This document shows positions 35,748-45,346 of a DNA stretch of 64,000 nucleotides, piece after piece (the first letter of the stretch is position 1; the number at the start of each line of letters is the position of its first letter). The stretch lies in the NCBI GenBank assembly GCA_030280995.1, contig JASXTE010000001.1, forward strand, positions 21,317,606 to 21,381,605, read 5' to 3'. Both the position numbers and the translations under genes were made by a program. The notes below the pieces were generated by a model. That model worked only from the letters and a program-made list of their open reading frames with translations. It was not told the DNA's origin and made no database searches. This stretch comes from Hemileia vastatrix. Its lineage: Eukaryota; Basidiomycota; Pucciniomycetes; Pucciniales; Zaghouaniaceae.

Positions 35748-35864
35748 TGTTAAGTCACTAGGACTATGTACTTAGTTATGTGTGCAAATGTATATAGGCT
35801 GTAGTCATGGCGTCCCCTGTTCTCCGGTTCTTTCTGGAGTTCTACAGGCTGACACCGTGCTACA
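35748..35864 (+). repeat. 5' LTR of the young copia
   Basis: 117 bp, TGTTAAGTCACTAGG ... ACCGTGCTACA. Very short for a copia LTR. Confidence 0.9.
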
Positions 35865-35881
35865 GGTTATGGGCTGTACCC
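35865..35881 (+). promoter_or_regulatory. Primer-binding site, half-tRNA type
   Basis: GGTTATGGGC immediately after the LTR. It matches the start of the known copia and Ty5 primer sites (GGTTATGGGCCCAG in Drosophila copia), which pair with the anticodon stem-loop of initiator tRNA-Met rather than its 3' end. The match beyond the tenth base is poor. Confidence 0.55.
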
Positions 35882-36020
35882 GCAGGCAATGAAACGTTAG
35901 CCGTACAAAACTCCACAACATTAGCGACACTAGGAACGTTAGTAGCCGAAAGACCCCCAGCGAATTTCTGAAAAAGACGTACCTCTTCCTCCTTCTGCTG
36001 GTGAAATTAAATGTACCCGT

Positions 36021-39000
36021 TTGATATCTTCCCGAGAGCTTAAAAGCCTCGGAATTGATCCCTCTAACCCCCCAACTTATCCCGACGCTTCACACAAAAC
36101 CCGCTCCTCAACTCGTCAATCATCTTCTATTACCCCTGCCCCTACTCTCTCCTCCATACCACCTTCCCCTTCCCCTCCCTTACCCTTGCAATTAAATACA
36201 TCCCCTACCTTACCCTCTGCACTTACCTCCCCCATATTTCCGAATTCGAGAGTAGTCCCCTTGCACCTGCGCGAATCGCGGACTACCATCGACGACCTCA
36301 CGCAGGCGATAGGAGGTCTTAACATAGGCCTCCCCCCTTTTCCCCTCACTCCCCCTCCACTTCCGAATCCAACTACTACATCCCCCACCACTCCCACTCC
36401 CCTATCATATCCCCTACCCCCTCCTCTACCTACTTTAATGCCTACCCCTACCACTCATCTTCCAGATCCCCTACCCCCTACATTTCCCCATCCCACCAAT
36501 AATATAATGGCTGCACCATCAGGGCGATTGGCCTCACCTTTTAGACAGGCCAATCCTGTCGGTCATGCAAGCCAACCTCCTCCCCACATGTCCACATATA
36601 ACTCAATGAGTATGATAGAAAGGCAGAGAACGCTATGCAATGTCATAGAATTCACCAAGTCCATTCCAATCCTTGATATTAATGGCAGTAATTACTCAGA
36701 TTGGCATAGCAACATCATGGCTTTAATAAAAGACTTTGTTGGCACAAGAGCTTATGCACTTAATGATGAAAAAGGACCTGATGAATATGAAGATAGAGTA
36801 ACTCACTTTCTTCTAATACACTCCATCTCACATAATCTTTGGCATGAAATATCGACAGACTGGAATGCTCGCCAAACTTATCTTCATATCATCAACAAGT
36901 TTGCTAGATCTAATCATACTTCTAGAATGACCGCCATATGCAATCTCATCAATCTGAAACAAACACAGTTTACATCCCACAGTGAGTATCTGGAGGCATT
37001 CAACAAGTATTTTGAAGCAATTGAACGTCAAGGAATCACTTTTGATCATAAGGTATTCAAAGCATTAATGTCTCATGCTTTATTACTTTCATCCCTTAAG
37101 GACCTATATGTTGATCTCTGTGTTGCCCTGGACAATTGTGCTGACTCAAAAGCTGTCACTTTTGAAGATTTCTGTCAACTCATGCCATCCTTGACTCAAA
37201 ATAGGGTTGATATAGAATCTGTCTCAACAACTCTTGCTACTTCTCTGTCTGCTGAACCAACCTTTAATGCGGTGACTAACCCAAAACGTCAAACTGACTC
37301 TTACAGACCCATTGGTGCTCAACGACAATGCCATGAATGCAAATCAACAGCTCATTTCTTTACCCACTGTCCCTACAACCTTAACTCTTCCACCTTTTCT
37401 GTAAGGCTCTACCTCATGAGAGAATGTGCTACAACCCTTGCCTCTGACCCAAATGCAAAAATCAAACCAATATACATCCCTTACAAAAGACCACAGCGCA
37501 GACAAATTAGATCAAGAGATGTACAAATTGAAGCAGATGAAGTCACTATCTTTGAAGAAAATGTGGAGGCATTGTATGAAAAGTTAGAACAAATTGATCT
37601 GAACAGTGCAGAATGGTCACTTGAAGCGCTCGCCGGGAATGTGGCAATATTGAATTCTGGTGCCACCCATCATGTCACTGGCAATGTGAGCCTTCTCAGA
37701 AATTTCAGACCTCTTAAAAATCAAATACCTATCAAAGTAGCAACTAACTGTCCTTCCTCATTTATCACTGGCATAGGGGACCTAAAAATAAAAGGAGATA
37801 GGAAAGTTGTTACTATTACCAATGTTTTTTACTGTCCAGAAGTTAGAACTACTCTTATTTCTCTCTTTGATTTAGTGGATAATGGTTTTTGTTTTGATTT
37901 ATGTTCTGAAGACAAAAACTTAGGGATTTAATTTAAAGATGAACTGATTATGACAGGGCGGTTGGAAAGTACTAGGAGAAGATGGATTTTAGATGTAATT
38001 AGGTCTAGTTACTGCAATCAAAATGTTTCCTCTTATCATTTACCATTGAATCCTTCCCTCCTGCGTACTGTTAAAAAGAATGAAACCATCAATCGACCCC
38101 CTGCTGCAAAAGGTTCCCTCATGGACTGGCATAGAAGGCTTGGCCATACCAGTGAAAACACAATTCGCACTATCATCAAAACTGGAATTGGTGCTGGATT
38201 GCCCCTCTCTATGCCACCAGGTAAGATTGACTGTGAAGATTTCTTAATAGCCAAAAGTACAAGGAAACCATCAGCAACACGGGAATCAAGACCAGGATCA
38301 ATGATGAGCCTTATTGTTGGAGACCTGGTTGGCCCTATGGACCCCACTGTTAATGGGGCAAGATGGGCGGCGATGTTTAGAGAAAGTTCAACTTCCTATG
38401 GTGAGGTATTTTTGCTCAACTCCAAATCTGAGGCCACAACTGCTTTTGTCACCTTTTATGAAAAGCTAGAAAATGTTACTGGTAAGAAATTACAAGCATT
38501 AAGAACCAATGGGGGGGAAATGCACAGTAAACAGATGGCTCAGATCCTGGCTGACATTGGAGCTACTCATGAAATCACCTGTCCTCACCATCATGAACAA
38601 AATGGATCAGCTGAACGTTTCAACAGAGCTGTCGGTGACATTGCCAGTACAATCTTACTAGCAAGTGAACTACCTGAATGTTTCTGAGGCCTTGCTTACA
38701 AATGGGCAGCTCATGTTCACAACTGGCTCCCAAATGTCAAGACTGGTGACAAAACACCTCTGAAGCTCATGTACAATTGTGACCCAACTTACTCAAACCT
38801 CAGAATATTTGGTGAAACAGCTTTTGTCCATATCCATAAAGAAACTAGATGTAAACTGGACCAATGAGCTTTGATTTGTAAGTGTATAGGTTATTCTCTG
38901 AATAATGCAGGTTGGATTTTTTGGCACCCAGAATCAAACTCCTTTTTTGAATCTGCTATGGCTGTTTTCCCTGGTGACCAACTTCCATCTCACAAAGCTG

Positions 39001-40655
39001 CTTATCAACCACCACCATCTAAGGGCTCTCTAGATCATATCCTCAATAATATGAAGCTAGGTGATTTCAAGTATGAGGAAACTCTTATCTCTCAGGAAAA
39101 AGCTGTACATGAAACTGTTAAAAAAGGTTTGTCCCAATCATCCATTATTCCCAGAACACATCTGCAAGCTATGATCTCACCTGACAGTCGCAAGTGGGAC
39201 CAAGCTTGCAAAAGGGAACTGCTAAACATGAAAGATATGGATGTATGGTATGAGGAAAAGCTCCCCCCTGGCGCCAAGCTCACCAATGCAAAATGGGTCT
39301 TCACAATCAAAAATCCTTCTGCCAAAACTCTGATCTACAAGGCACAATATGTAGCTAAAGGTTTTTTACAACAGTATGGTATTGATTTTACTGACACTTT
39401 TGCTTCACAACGCATTCTCCTCACTTTAGCAGCTTATCACAAATGGCCTGTCAAATCTTTTGATGTCACTGCTGCTTACCTTCACAGTCCAATTGATGAA
39501 GCAATTTGGGTGCGACCTCCTGAAGGTTACCAGCTACGTGAAGTTGGAAATGTGTTACGCTTAAAGAAAGCCCTCTATGGTACCAAACAAGCAGCAAGAT
39601 GCTGGTGGCTTCATATAGCCAGCAAATTGGATGCCCTGGGGTATAAAGCAAGTCAGTATGATAAAAGTTTCTATGTTCTTATGAAGAAGGATTGTTTGGG
39701 TGTGATATGGATACATGTTGATGATGGTATAGTTACTGGTAGTAGTGAGGAGGTGTTAAAGTGTTTGGAAGATGGTTTGGATGGTAGTTTGAAGGTAAAA
39801 TGGAATGATAATGTTGATGGTATAGTAAGTGTTTCTATCAAAGAAGTTCCAGAAGGTTTTGATCTACACAATTTTCAGCTCATTGACAAGATTCTATGGA
39901 CTCATAACCCATCTGGATTGACCACAAGATCACCCTTACCAAACAATTTGGAAATCACCACGGCAAAAGACAAAGAGGTAGCTATAGAGACAACTAAATA
40001 TCTCTCCATTCTAGGTGCTCTCAGTTATGTGGCAGTTGCAACTAGACCAGATCTGTCTTTCCCAGTCAATTTTTTAGCACGCTTCTCCTCCAAACCTAAT
40101 GCCACCCACTGGATTGCTCTCAATCACCTTCTTAGATATGTCCAGCACACCGCTACTCTTTGTCTTCTCATCCACCCTGACCGTAACTCACCACTTGAAC
40201 TACTATCTTTTTCTGATTCCACTTGGAATAACAAAGAATTCTCAGGAGCTCAAAGTGGACACCTGCTACTCCTTAACTCTTGCCCAATTGTTTGGACATC
40301 AAGGCACCAGTTGACAGTAAGTGATTCATCATGCACAGCTGAATATGTGGCACTTGGTGGTGGTATGAAAGATGCAATTTGGATCTCAAACTTGCTCAAA
40401 GATATCTTCCCTGATATTCCCCCTATCAAGATCTTCTGCGACAACAAAGGAGCAATTGCCAATGCAAAAGATAACCCTGGTAACAAGCGGACACGGCATG
40501 TGGATAGGTGTTTCTATATTGTTAATGAACAACTCTTTCTAAAGAAAGCAATGTTGGAATGGGTTCCTACTGCTCAAATGCGGGCTGATATACTCAAAAA
40601 ATCACTGGGCCCATCTCTAACAATGCTGAGAAGGAAGGATGTGTGTGTGTGGTGA
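36021..40655 (+). pseudogene. Copia Gag-Pol polyprotein with three in-frame stops
   Basis: One frame of 1545 codons, open apart from TAA at 37929, TGA at 38685 and TGA at 38865. The frame is open back to about 35946, so the true start may be upstream of the TTG at 36021. Order: Pro/Ser-rich N-terminus (to about aa 170), Gag domain, zinc knuckle CHECKSTAHFFTHC (CX2CX4HX4C, near 37330), protease (LNSGATHHVTGN, near 37653), integrase zinc region (MDWHRRLGHTSE), integrase core with LRTNGGEM and HEQNGSAERFNRAV, reverse transcriptase (TAAYLHSPIDEAIWVRPPEG, then IWIHVDDG), RNase H (SDSSCTAEYVALGGGMKDAI; CDNKGAIANAKDNP). The protease Asp is Asn here, while the older copy keeps Asp. The stops are single-base changes judging from the older copy. 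Confidence 0.9.
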
Positions 40656-40700
40656 TGGGGTTATATTTATCTTCTCTTATTAGGGGGTGTCAGTTCTGGC

Positions 40701-40770
40701 AAATCCGCACTTAAATTAAGTGCGGATTTCAAACCAAATCAGCACTTACAAATCAGCACTTAAATTTTGC
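40701..40770. promoter_or_regulatory. Left subterminal repeats, possible protein-binding sites
   Basis: AAATCCGCACTTA at 40701 is followed by its inverse, giving a hairpin at 40701-40729 with 14-bp arms and a 1-nt loop. Two direct copies with one change (AAATCAGCACTTA) follow. The arrangement suggests binding sites for the transposase or the Myb-like protein; that is inference. Confidence 0.55.
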
Positions 40771-41052
40771 AAAAAAGTCACTTATTTCAAAAAAGGGTGT
40801 CAGTTATGACCTCAAATCAGCACTTTTTTCCCGTTTTTTTTCACAACCACATTTTGGCCACAAAACATCCCTTCCTTTCTTACCCCATCCCTGTCACATG
40901 TGACACACTGACCTTCCTCGCTACCTACCCATCAATCCTCGGCACACACCCCTTCCTGACATTTTCAATATTTTGACCAGGCATGTTTACATTCTTTTTT
41001 ACTTATTTCTTCTACTTTTTAATCTTTTTTCTTGTTATGTGCCAGTTTCATA

Positions 41053-42367
41053 ATGCCTCCCAGACATTCCAAATCTCAAAAGGTAACTCAAAAATCTGCT
41101 TCGTCACAAAAGTCTCCTCGTAAAGCAAGCCCTACACCTGAAAAATCAAAGGCAGGTTCAGGTCAGCTTAAAAAGGATGATTATCTCATCATAATCAACT
41201 TCCTTAAAATAAAATCAAATTTTGAAGCATGTTTTGGATGTGAAAAGTCCACTCGTATTGGACGTCCACCTTCTTCAAAGGTTAATGGCTACTTGTTGAT
41301 GGCCAATGAAGTAAGGAAGAAAACAAGGGGGAGAATCGATATCAATCCTAAACAAATGAAGGAGAGATTTAAGAGTTACCATTCAAAATATAAAAAGACT
41401 CATCATGCTGTAAATGAAACTGGCTTTGGTATTGACGATGATGATTTGGAGATTGGAATTACTACTGTTTCCGAAAAGCTCAATGTCATGTGTCCTTTCT
41501 ATGAGGAAATGGATAATCTTTTTGGCACCCGAGTTGATGTAAACCCTTGGTTTCTACACGATACTACTAAGCATATACCCTCTGGATCCAAACCTTCCTA
41601 TAATCCTCCCAACACACCTTTACTTGAAGAAGATCAATCCCCTCCACCTTCTAACCATAGTTCAGCTGAAGATGATCCCAACTATCAAGCAGAACAATTA
41701 TATTGCAGAAGATCTGAATCCTCAGAGGCCCAAAATTTAAATGTATGTTTACTTTTTGTTTTTTCTTCAATTCTTCTCTGAATTTCTCTTTCTTTCTAGT
41801 CTCCTCCTACTCAAACTCAATCTCCATTAAATAATCTCAATTCTGGAAATGTGAATACCTCTTTAGAAGCTGCTTTAGAAGAACTTCCTGAAGCCTCTTG
41901 TTCAAACTCCAAACTAAAGCGTCGAGCCTCAACTTCAATGAACTTGAACCATCTATTAAAACGTGGTAATACTTCAACAAGCTCATTTGGCTCCCTTGAG
42001 GATTATTTTGAAAAAAAAGATATAAGTAAGTTTTGTTTACTATATATCTTAATCATTAACTCATTTATTTATTTATTTAAATTTAATTTTCTCAGCAAAA
42101 TCAACTATTGCAAATAATGCCCTTGACTTTGAGAAGATGAAGTTTGATCATATGCTAAGGAAAGATCAGCAAGCCTTAGATTTGGAAGAAAAAAAATTTG
42201 AGGTAGAGCAGATGGAAAGAGTAAATGACCGTCAATTTCAAAGAGAAATGGCTACTTGTGAATTGGAAAAACAAGAGAGTTTTAAAAAAAAAGATTTCAT
42301 TATGGAATGTGTTAAAAATGGCCAATCTTATGAGGACATTAAAAAATTACTTGACCTTTTCAATTGA
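41053..42367 (+). CDS. Myb/SANT-like DNA-binding protein of the Harbinger-like element
   Basis: Three exons, 41053-41742, 41800-42025 and 42096-42367, give 395 aa with no stop. Introns of 57 and 70 bp have GTATGT...CTAG and GTAAGT...TCAG ends and keep phase. The start MPPRHSKS is the one conserved in copy 2; an upstream in-frame ATG at 41032 exists. Residues 1-40 are Ser/Lys-rich. Residues 41-150 (DDYLIIINFLKIKSNFEACF, SSKVNGYLLMANEVRKK, NPKQMKERFKSYHSKYKK) look like the Myb/SANT-like domain that Harbinger elements encode beside their transposase, needed there for nuclear import and DNA binding. An acidic Ser/Pro-rich middle follows. The C-terminus (residues 330-395) is a charged coiled coil ending NGQSYEDIKKLLDLFN. 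Domain assignment is by resemblance, not by search. Confidence 0.85.
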
Positions 42368-42564
42368 TAAATTGTTTTTCTAGTTAATTTAATTTTGGTA
42401 ATATTTTCTTATATGCTGACTTATAAAAGGAAAAGAATATAGTACGTTATTTTTGACAAAAATTTGAATGTATAATAAAAATTTTCTATCTTTACTTTCT
42501 AGTCAATAAGTTTGCTTATCTAAATTTTTCTAAGTCATCAATTTCACATGTCAGATTTAAAAAA

Positions 42565-42710
42565 TTGGCAATGCCCTCCCCTGCATTTTATTGAAACAAG
42601 GGGTGGGTACCACCAAATTTTTCTAAGTCATCAATTTCACATGTCAGATTTAAAAAATTGGCAATACCCTCCCCTGCATTTTATTGAAGTAAAGGGTGAA
42701 AGTCATCAAA
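42565..42710. repeat. Pair of conserved stem-loops after the Myb-like gene
   Basis: Two near-identical ~89-bp units, each with the inverted repeat TTGGCAATGCCCTCCCCTG ... AAGGGGTGGGTACCACCAA. They lie about 200 and 290 bp after the stop codon. Could mark the 3' end of the transcript or a structured RNA. Confidence 0.6.
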
Positions 42711-43036
42711 ATACAATATAATTACATAAATTAATTAATATATAAATAAGATATGTCAAGTATACTACTTTTAAAGTAATGACAATTCCTTAAGCCAAAA
42801 TGCAGATCAAGTCTAGAAACTAGGTTCAATGCAAAGTATTTTTTGAAGCAACTTATTTAAATAATACTTTATTAAATTAAGTTGATCAATAAAGATTGAT
42901 TGACAATATTGCAATTCTTAAATACAATAATTTTATTAAAAAATTTCAGATTACATATAAAAAAAATCAGTGAATTTTTCTATTACTTACAACTGTTTTT
43001 ACAGAATTGAAAACTATGTTTCAGCTAATATTTTAT

Positions 43037-43714
43037 GGAAGTGAACTCTGTTCTTCGCCCGAAGAACAGAGTTCATCCTCCTATTTTCACACTCTGTTTA
43101 AAAAGAATAAAATGACTTACCTGGAGAGATGAGTTTAGAAAAAAGAAATATAAGTGAATGGAAGTGAACTCTGTTCTTCGCCCGAAGAACAGAGTTCATC
43201 CTCCTATTTTCACACTCTGTTTAAAAAGAATAAAATGACTTACCTGGAGAGATGAGTTGAGAAAAAAGAAATATAAGTGAATGGAAGTGAACTCTGTTCT
43301 TCGCCCGAAGAACAGAGTTCATCCTCCTATTTTCACACTCTGTTTAAAAAGAATAAAATGACTTACCTGGAGAGATGAGTTGAGAAAAAAGAAATATAAG
43401 TGAATGGAAGTGAACTCTGTTCTTCGCCCGAAGAACAGAGTTCATCCTCCTATTTTCACACTCTGTTTAAAAAGAATAAAATGACTTACCTGGAGAGATG
43501 AGTTGAGAAAAAAGAAATATAAGTGAATGGAAGTGAACTCTGTTCTTCGCCCGAAGAACAGAGTTCATCCTCCTATTTTCACACTCTGTTTAAAAAGAAT
43601 AAAATGACTTACCTGGAGAGATGAGTTGAGAAAAAAGAAATATAAGTGAATGGAAGTGAACTCTGTTCTTTGCCCGAAGAACAGAGTTCATCCTCCTATT
43701 TTCACACTCTGTTT
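43037..43714. repeat. 123-bp tandem array, 5.5 copies, each with a 16-bp-arm hairpin
   Basis: Units start at 43037, 43160, 43283, 43406, 43529 and 43652, all exactly 123 bp apart; the last is cut after 63 bp. Each unit opens with an inverted repeat (first at 43042-43075, arms TGAACTCTGTTCTTCG, 2-nt centre) and, in the five full units, contains the minus-strand splice-donor block CCAG|GTAAGT. I see only two differences along the array: one T for G in unit 1 and one C-to-T change at a CpG in unit 6. So it is very young. Confidence 0.95.
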
Positions 43715-43843
43715 GCACCAATCTCCATCCCTTTCAATTCTATCAACACATGCTTGTCTTCCCTCCCCATGCCTTTCGCTATCCTCCCAGCCCCATTGTA
43801 TGCCATCCTCTTTTGATCCCCATTTCACTCCTCTCAACCTCTC

Positions 43844-43867
43844 GGCGGACTTGCTAGCAAGTCCGCC
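43844..43867. repeat. Perfect 24-nt palindrome
   Basis: GGCGGACTTGCT followed directly by its exact reverse complement. Located just after the tandem array. Confidence 0.9.
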
Positions 43868-43888
43868 CCCCATATTGCATGGTGTTAA

Positions 43889-43912
43889 TGAACGATTAGC
43901 TGCAATCGTTCA
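43889..43912. repeat. Inverted repeat, 9-bp arms
   Basis: TGAACGATT, six bases AGCTGC, then AATCGTTCA. Confidence 0.8.
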
Positions 43913-43915
43913 ATA

Positions 43916-43945
43916 ACTTAACGATTCGTTAACGAATCGTTAAGT
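43916..43945. repeat. Perfect 30-nt palindrome
   Basis: ACTTAACGATTCGTT followed directly by its exact reverse complement. Contains two CpG sites in an otherwise CpG-poor window and shares the ACGATT word with the preceding inverted repeat. Confidence 0.9.
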
Positions 43946-43949
43946 GAAG

Positions 43950-44130
43950 GTTAAGGGGGGGTAGGAGGGATATGAGGGAGGATTTGGGGGAGTTTTGAGG
44001 GGGATAGGAGGGGGGTTTGGAGGGGGGGTTTGGAGGGGGGGTTTGGAGGGGGGGTTAGAGGCGGGTTTGGTGGGGATTTGGAGGGAGGATTTGGGGGATT
44101 TGGTGGGGGGTGGAGTGGAATGAGGGGAAG
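43950..44130. repeat. G-rich block with G-quadruplex pattern
   Basis: Successive G-runs of five to seven, with three units of TTTGGA between seven-G runs at about 44004-44054. The complementary C-rich strand gives Pro-rich low-complexity frames that are not genes. Equivalent G-rich blocks exist in copies 3 and 4. Confidence 0.75.
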
Positions 44131-44254
44131 ATATGAGGAGACCAAGAAGGGGGAGAAAGGGAGAGATGAGACCAAAGAGGGAGAAAAGGGAGGTTAGAGT
44201 GAGCCAAGGAGGGGTGAATGAGGCAGCCAAAGGGGGGAAAAGGGGGATGATTCC

Positions 44255-44724
44255 AAGGAGTTGATGGCAGTGATACATCGTTTGGTATAAGTGTTAACTG
44301 AACCATACCCTAAATCAAAGACATTTTCTAAACATTTCAAAGCGGCTCCATTACCATTTGAACCCAAACGGCATAGTGTGATGGCCAATTGAATTGAAGG
44401 ATGTCGTTGTTCTTTTTGAGAATTATTGTGAAATATGGGATGATCCTGAATAAGCTCAAGCAATTTAAGGAAAAATTCCTGAGAAGTCCTGAACAGCTGT
44501 CTAAAACTGGGTGTAGATAGGTTAAGAAGTGTTTGGATGGTGTACTTGGGGGTATGAAGTACTTGAGGCTTTCTGGGAAGAAGGTAACATTTCCTGGCCA
44601 TTTTTGATAAAACGACAAAATCTTCTTCTAGATCAGAATTGGAATCAGAGTCCAAGAGCAGTTCAAGCGCCATGAAAGTCATTGCTTTATGTAATTTATC
44701 ACGATTTGAAAGTGAGGAAGGCAT
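44255..44724 (-). pseudogene. Transposase N-terminal part, 3' deleted
   Basis: Open from MPSSLSNRDKLHKAMTFMAL at 44724 through an acidic DSDSNSDLEEDF stretch, MARKCYLLPRKPQVLHTPKY, LSTPSFRQLFRTSQEFFLKL, HPSIQLAITLCRLGSNGNGA and CITAINSLES. After this point (44255) the family sequence of copy 3 would continue to the DDE domain, but here the frame enters the G-rich block and ends at 44194. The break lies at a short shared stretch, CTTGGAATC. The remaining protein would have the N-terminal region only. No stop interrupts the retained part, in contrast to copies 1-3. Confidence 0.8.
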
Positions 44725-44892
44725 GACTCTTATATGATATGATATGAAGATGTAAGTGATGTACGATGTTTTGAGTTATGAAGTGTTATTCTGCGGAGTG
44801 CTGCGTATGAATGGGATGATGCTGACAAATCAGTGAAATGGGACTTGATGGTGAAATCAGCACTTTTGGTTGAGAAAGTGCGGATTTGAGTG

Positions 44893-45020
44893 AAATAAGT
44901 GACTTATTTCATTTTGAAATCCACCAGTATTGGGGCTAGTGTGTTTTGGAAATCCGCACTTATTTAAGTGCGGATTTGGTCAAATTTAAGTGCGGATTTG
45001 TAAGTGCGGATTTGCCAGAA
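44893..45020. promoter_or_regulatory. Right subterminal repeats, possible protein-binding sites
   Basis: A GAAATAAGT inverted repeat (44893-44911), a hairpin AAATCCGCACTTA-TT-TAAGTGCGGATTT at 44950-44977, then two further direct copies of AAGTGCGGATTTG up to the terminus. Mirrors the left end. Confidence 0.55.
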
Positions 45021-45146
45021 CTGACACCCCCTATTTTTTCTTTTTTATTTCTCTTATTTTTTCTCATTTCATTTCATTTCCTTTTTTCATTTTGGAGTTG
45101 GTTATGTTTGCATGGGGGGGATATCAGTAATATTTTTCATAACTAA

Positions 45147-45156
45147 GTGGGGGGGA
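45147..45156 (+). promoter_or_regulatory. Polypurine tract of the young copia
   Basis: AGTGGGGGGGA-type run ending directly at the right LTR. Confidence 0.65.
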
Positions 45157-45273
45157 TGTTAAGTCACTAGGACTATGTACTTAGTTATGTGTGCAAATGT
45201 ATATAGGCTGTAGTCACGGCATCCCCTGTTCTCCGGTTCTTTCCGGAGTTCTACAGGCTGACACTGTGCTACA
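45157..45273 (+). repeat. 3' LTR of the young copia
   Basis: 117 bp; four transitions relative to 35748-35864. Confidence 0.9.
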
Positions 45274-45346
45274 ATTACTGGCCCAGATAGTCCGTGTTTT
45301 TCCTTCATGCCCCTCGTTGGGTGAGATTATACGATATAAAAAAAAA

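Larger units (their letters stand above)
40683..45031. mobile_element. Best preserved Harbinger-like element (4349 bp), innermost layer
   Basis: Perfect 31-bp terminal inverted repeats beginning GGGGGTGTCAGTTCTGGCAA, each flanked by TA. It contains an intact three-exon Myb-like gene on the plus strand, a stem-loop pair, a 123-bp tandem array with palindromes, a G-rich block and the first part of a transposase on the minus strand. The transposase reading frame leaves the family sequence right after NSLES (44255) and jumps into the G-rich block, so the catalytic domain and the TET-like gene of other copies are deleted. CpG sites in the TIRs are intact, unlike the older copies, which suggests recent activity in trans. 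Confidence 0.9.
35748..45273 (+). mobile_element. Young Ty1/copia element, third layer of the stack
   Basis: LTRs of 117 bp at both ends (TG...CA), differing at 4 of 117 positions, all transitions. Target sequence ATTAA before and ATTAC after. A primer-binding site follows the left LTR directly, a polyprotein gene runs 36021-40655, and a G-rich purine tract at 45147-45156 precedes the right LTR. A Harbinger-like element (40683-45031) is inserted 27 bp after the polyprotein stop. Three in-frame stops make it non-autonomous. Confidence 0.9.
35273..45346 (+). mobile_element. 5'-truncated LINE, second layer of the stack
   Basis: LINE sequence occupies 35273-35747 and 45274-45346; the rest is the inserted young copia. 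It ends with the family tail 'ttcatgcccctcgttgggtgagatt' and an A-run directly before the duplicated target. The 5' end is truncated in the last part of ORF2. Target duplication of 12 bp. About 550 bp of LINE remain. Confidence 0.8.

Noticed and set aside
36116..36454. Gly/Val-rich minus-strand frame
   Set aside because: Shadow of the Pro/Ser-rich N-terminus of the copia polyprotein.
43037..43714. CRISPR array
   Set aside because: Whole 123-bp units repeat without unique spacers; eukaryotic transposon context.
43951..44306. Pro-rich open frames on the minus strand
   Set aside because: Complement of the G-rich block; repetitive composition explains the absence of stops.
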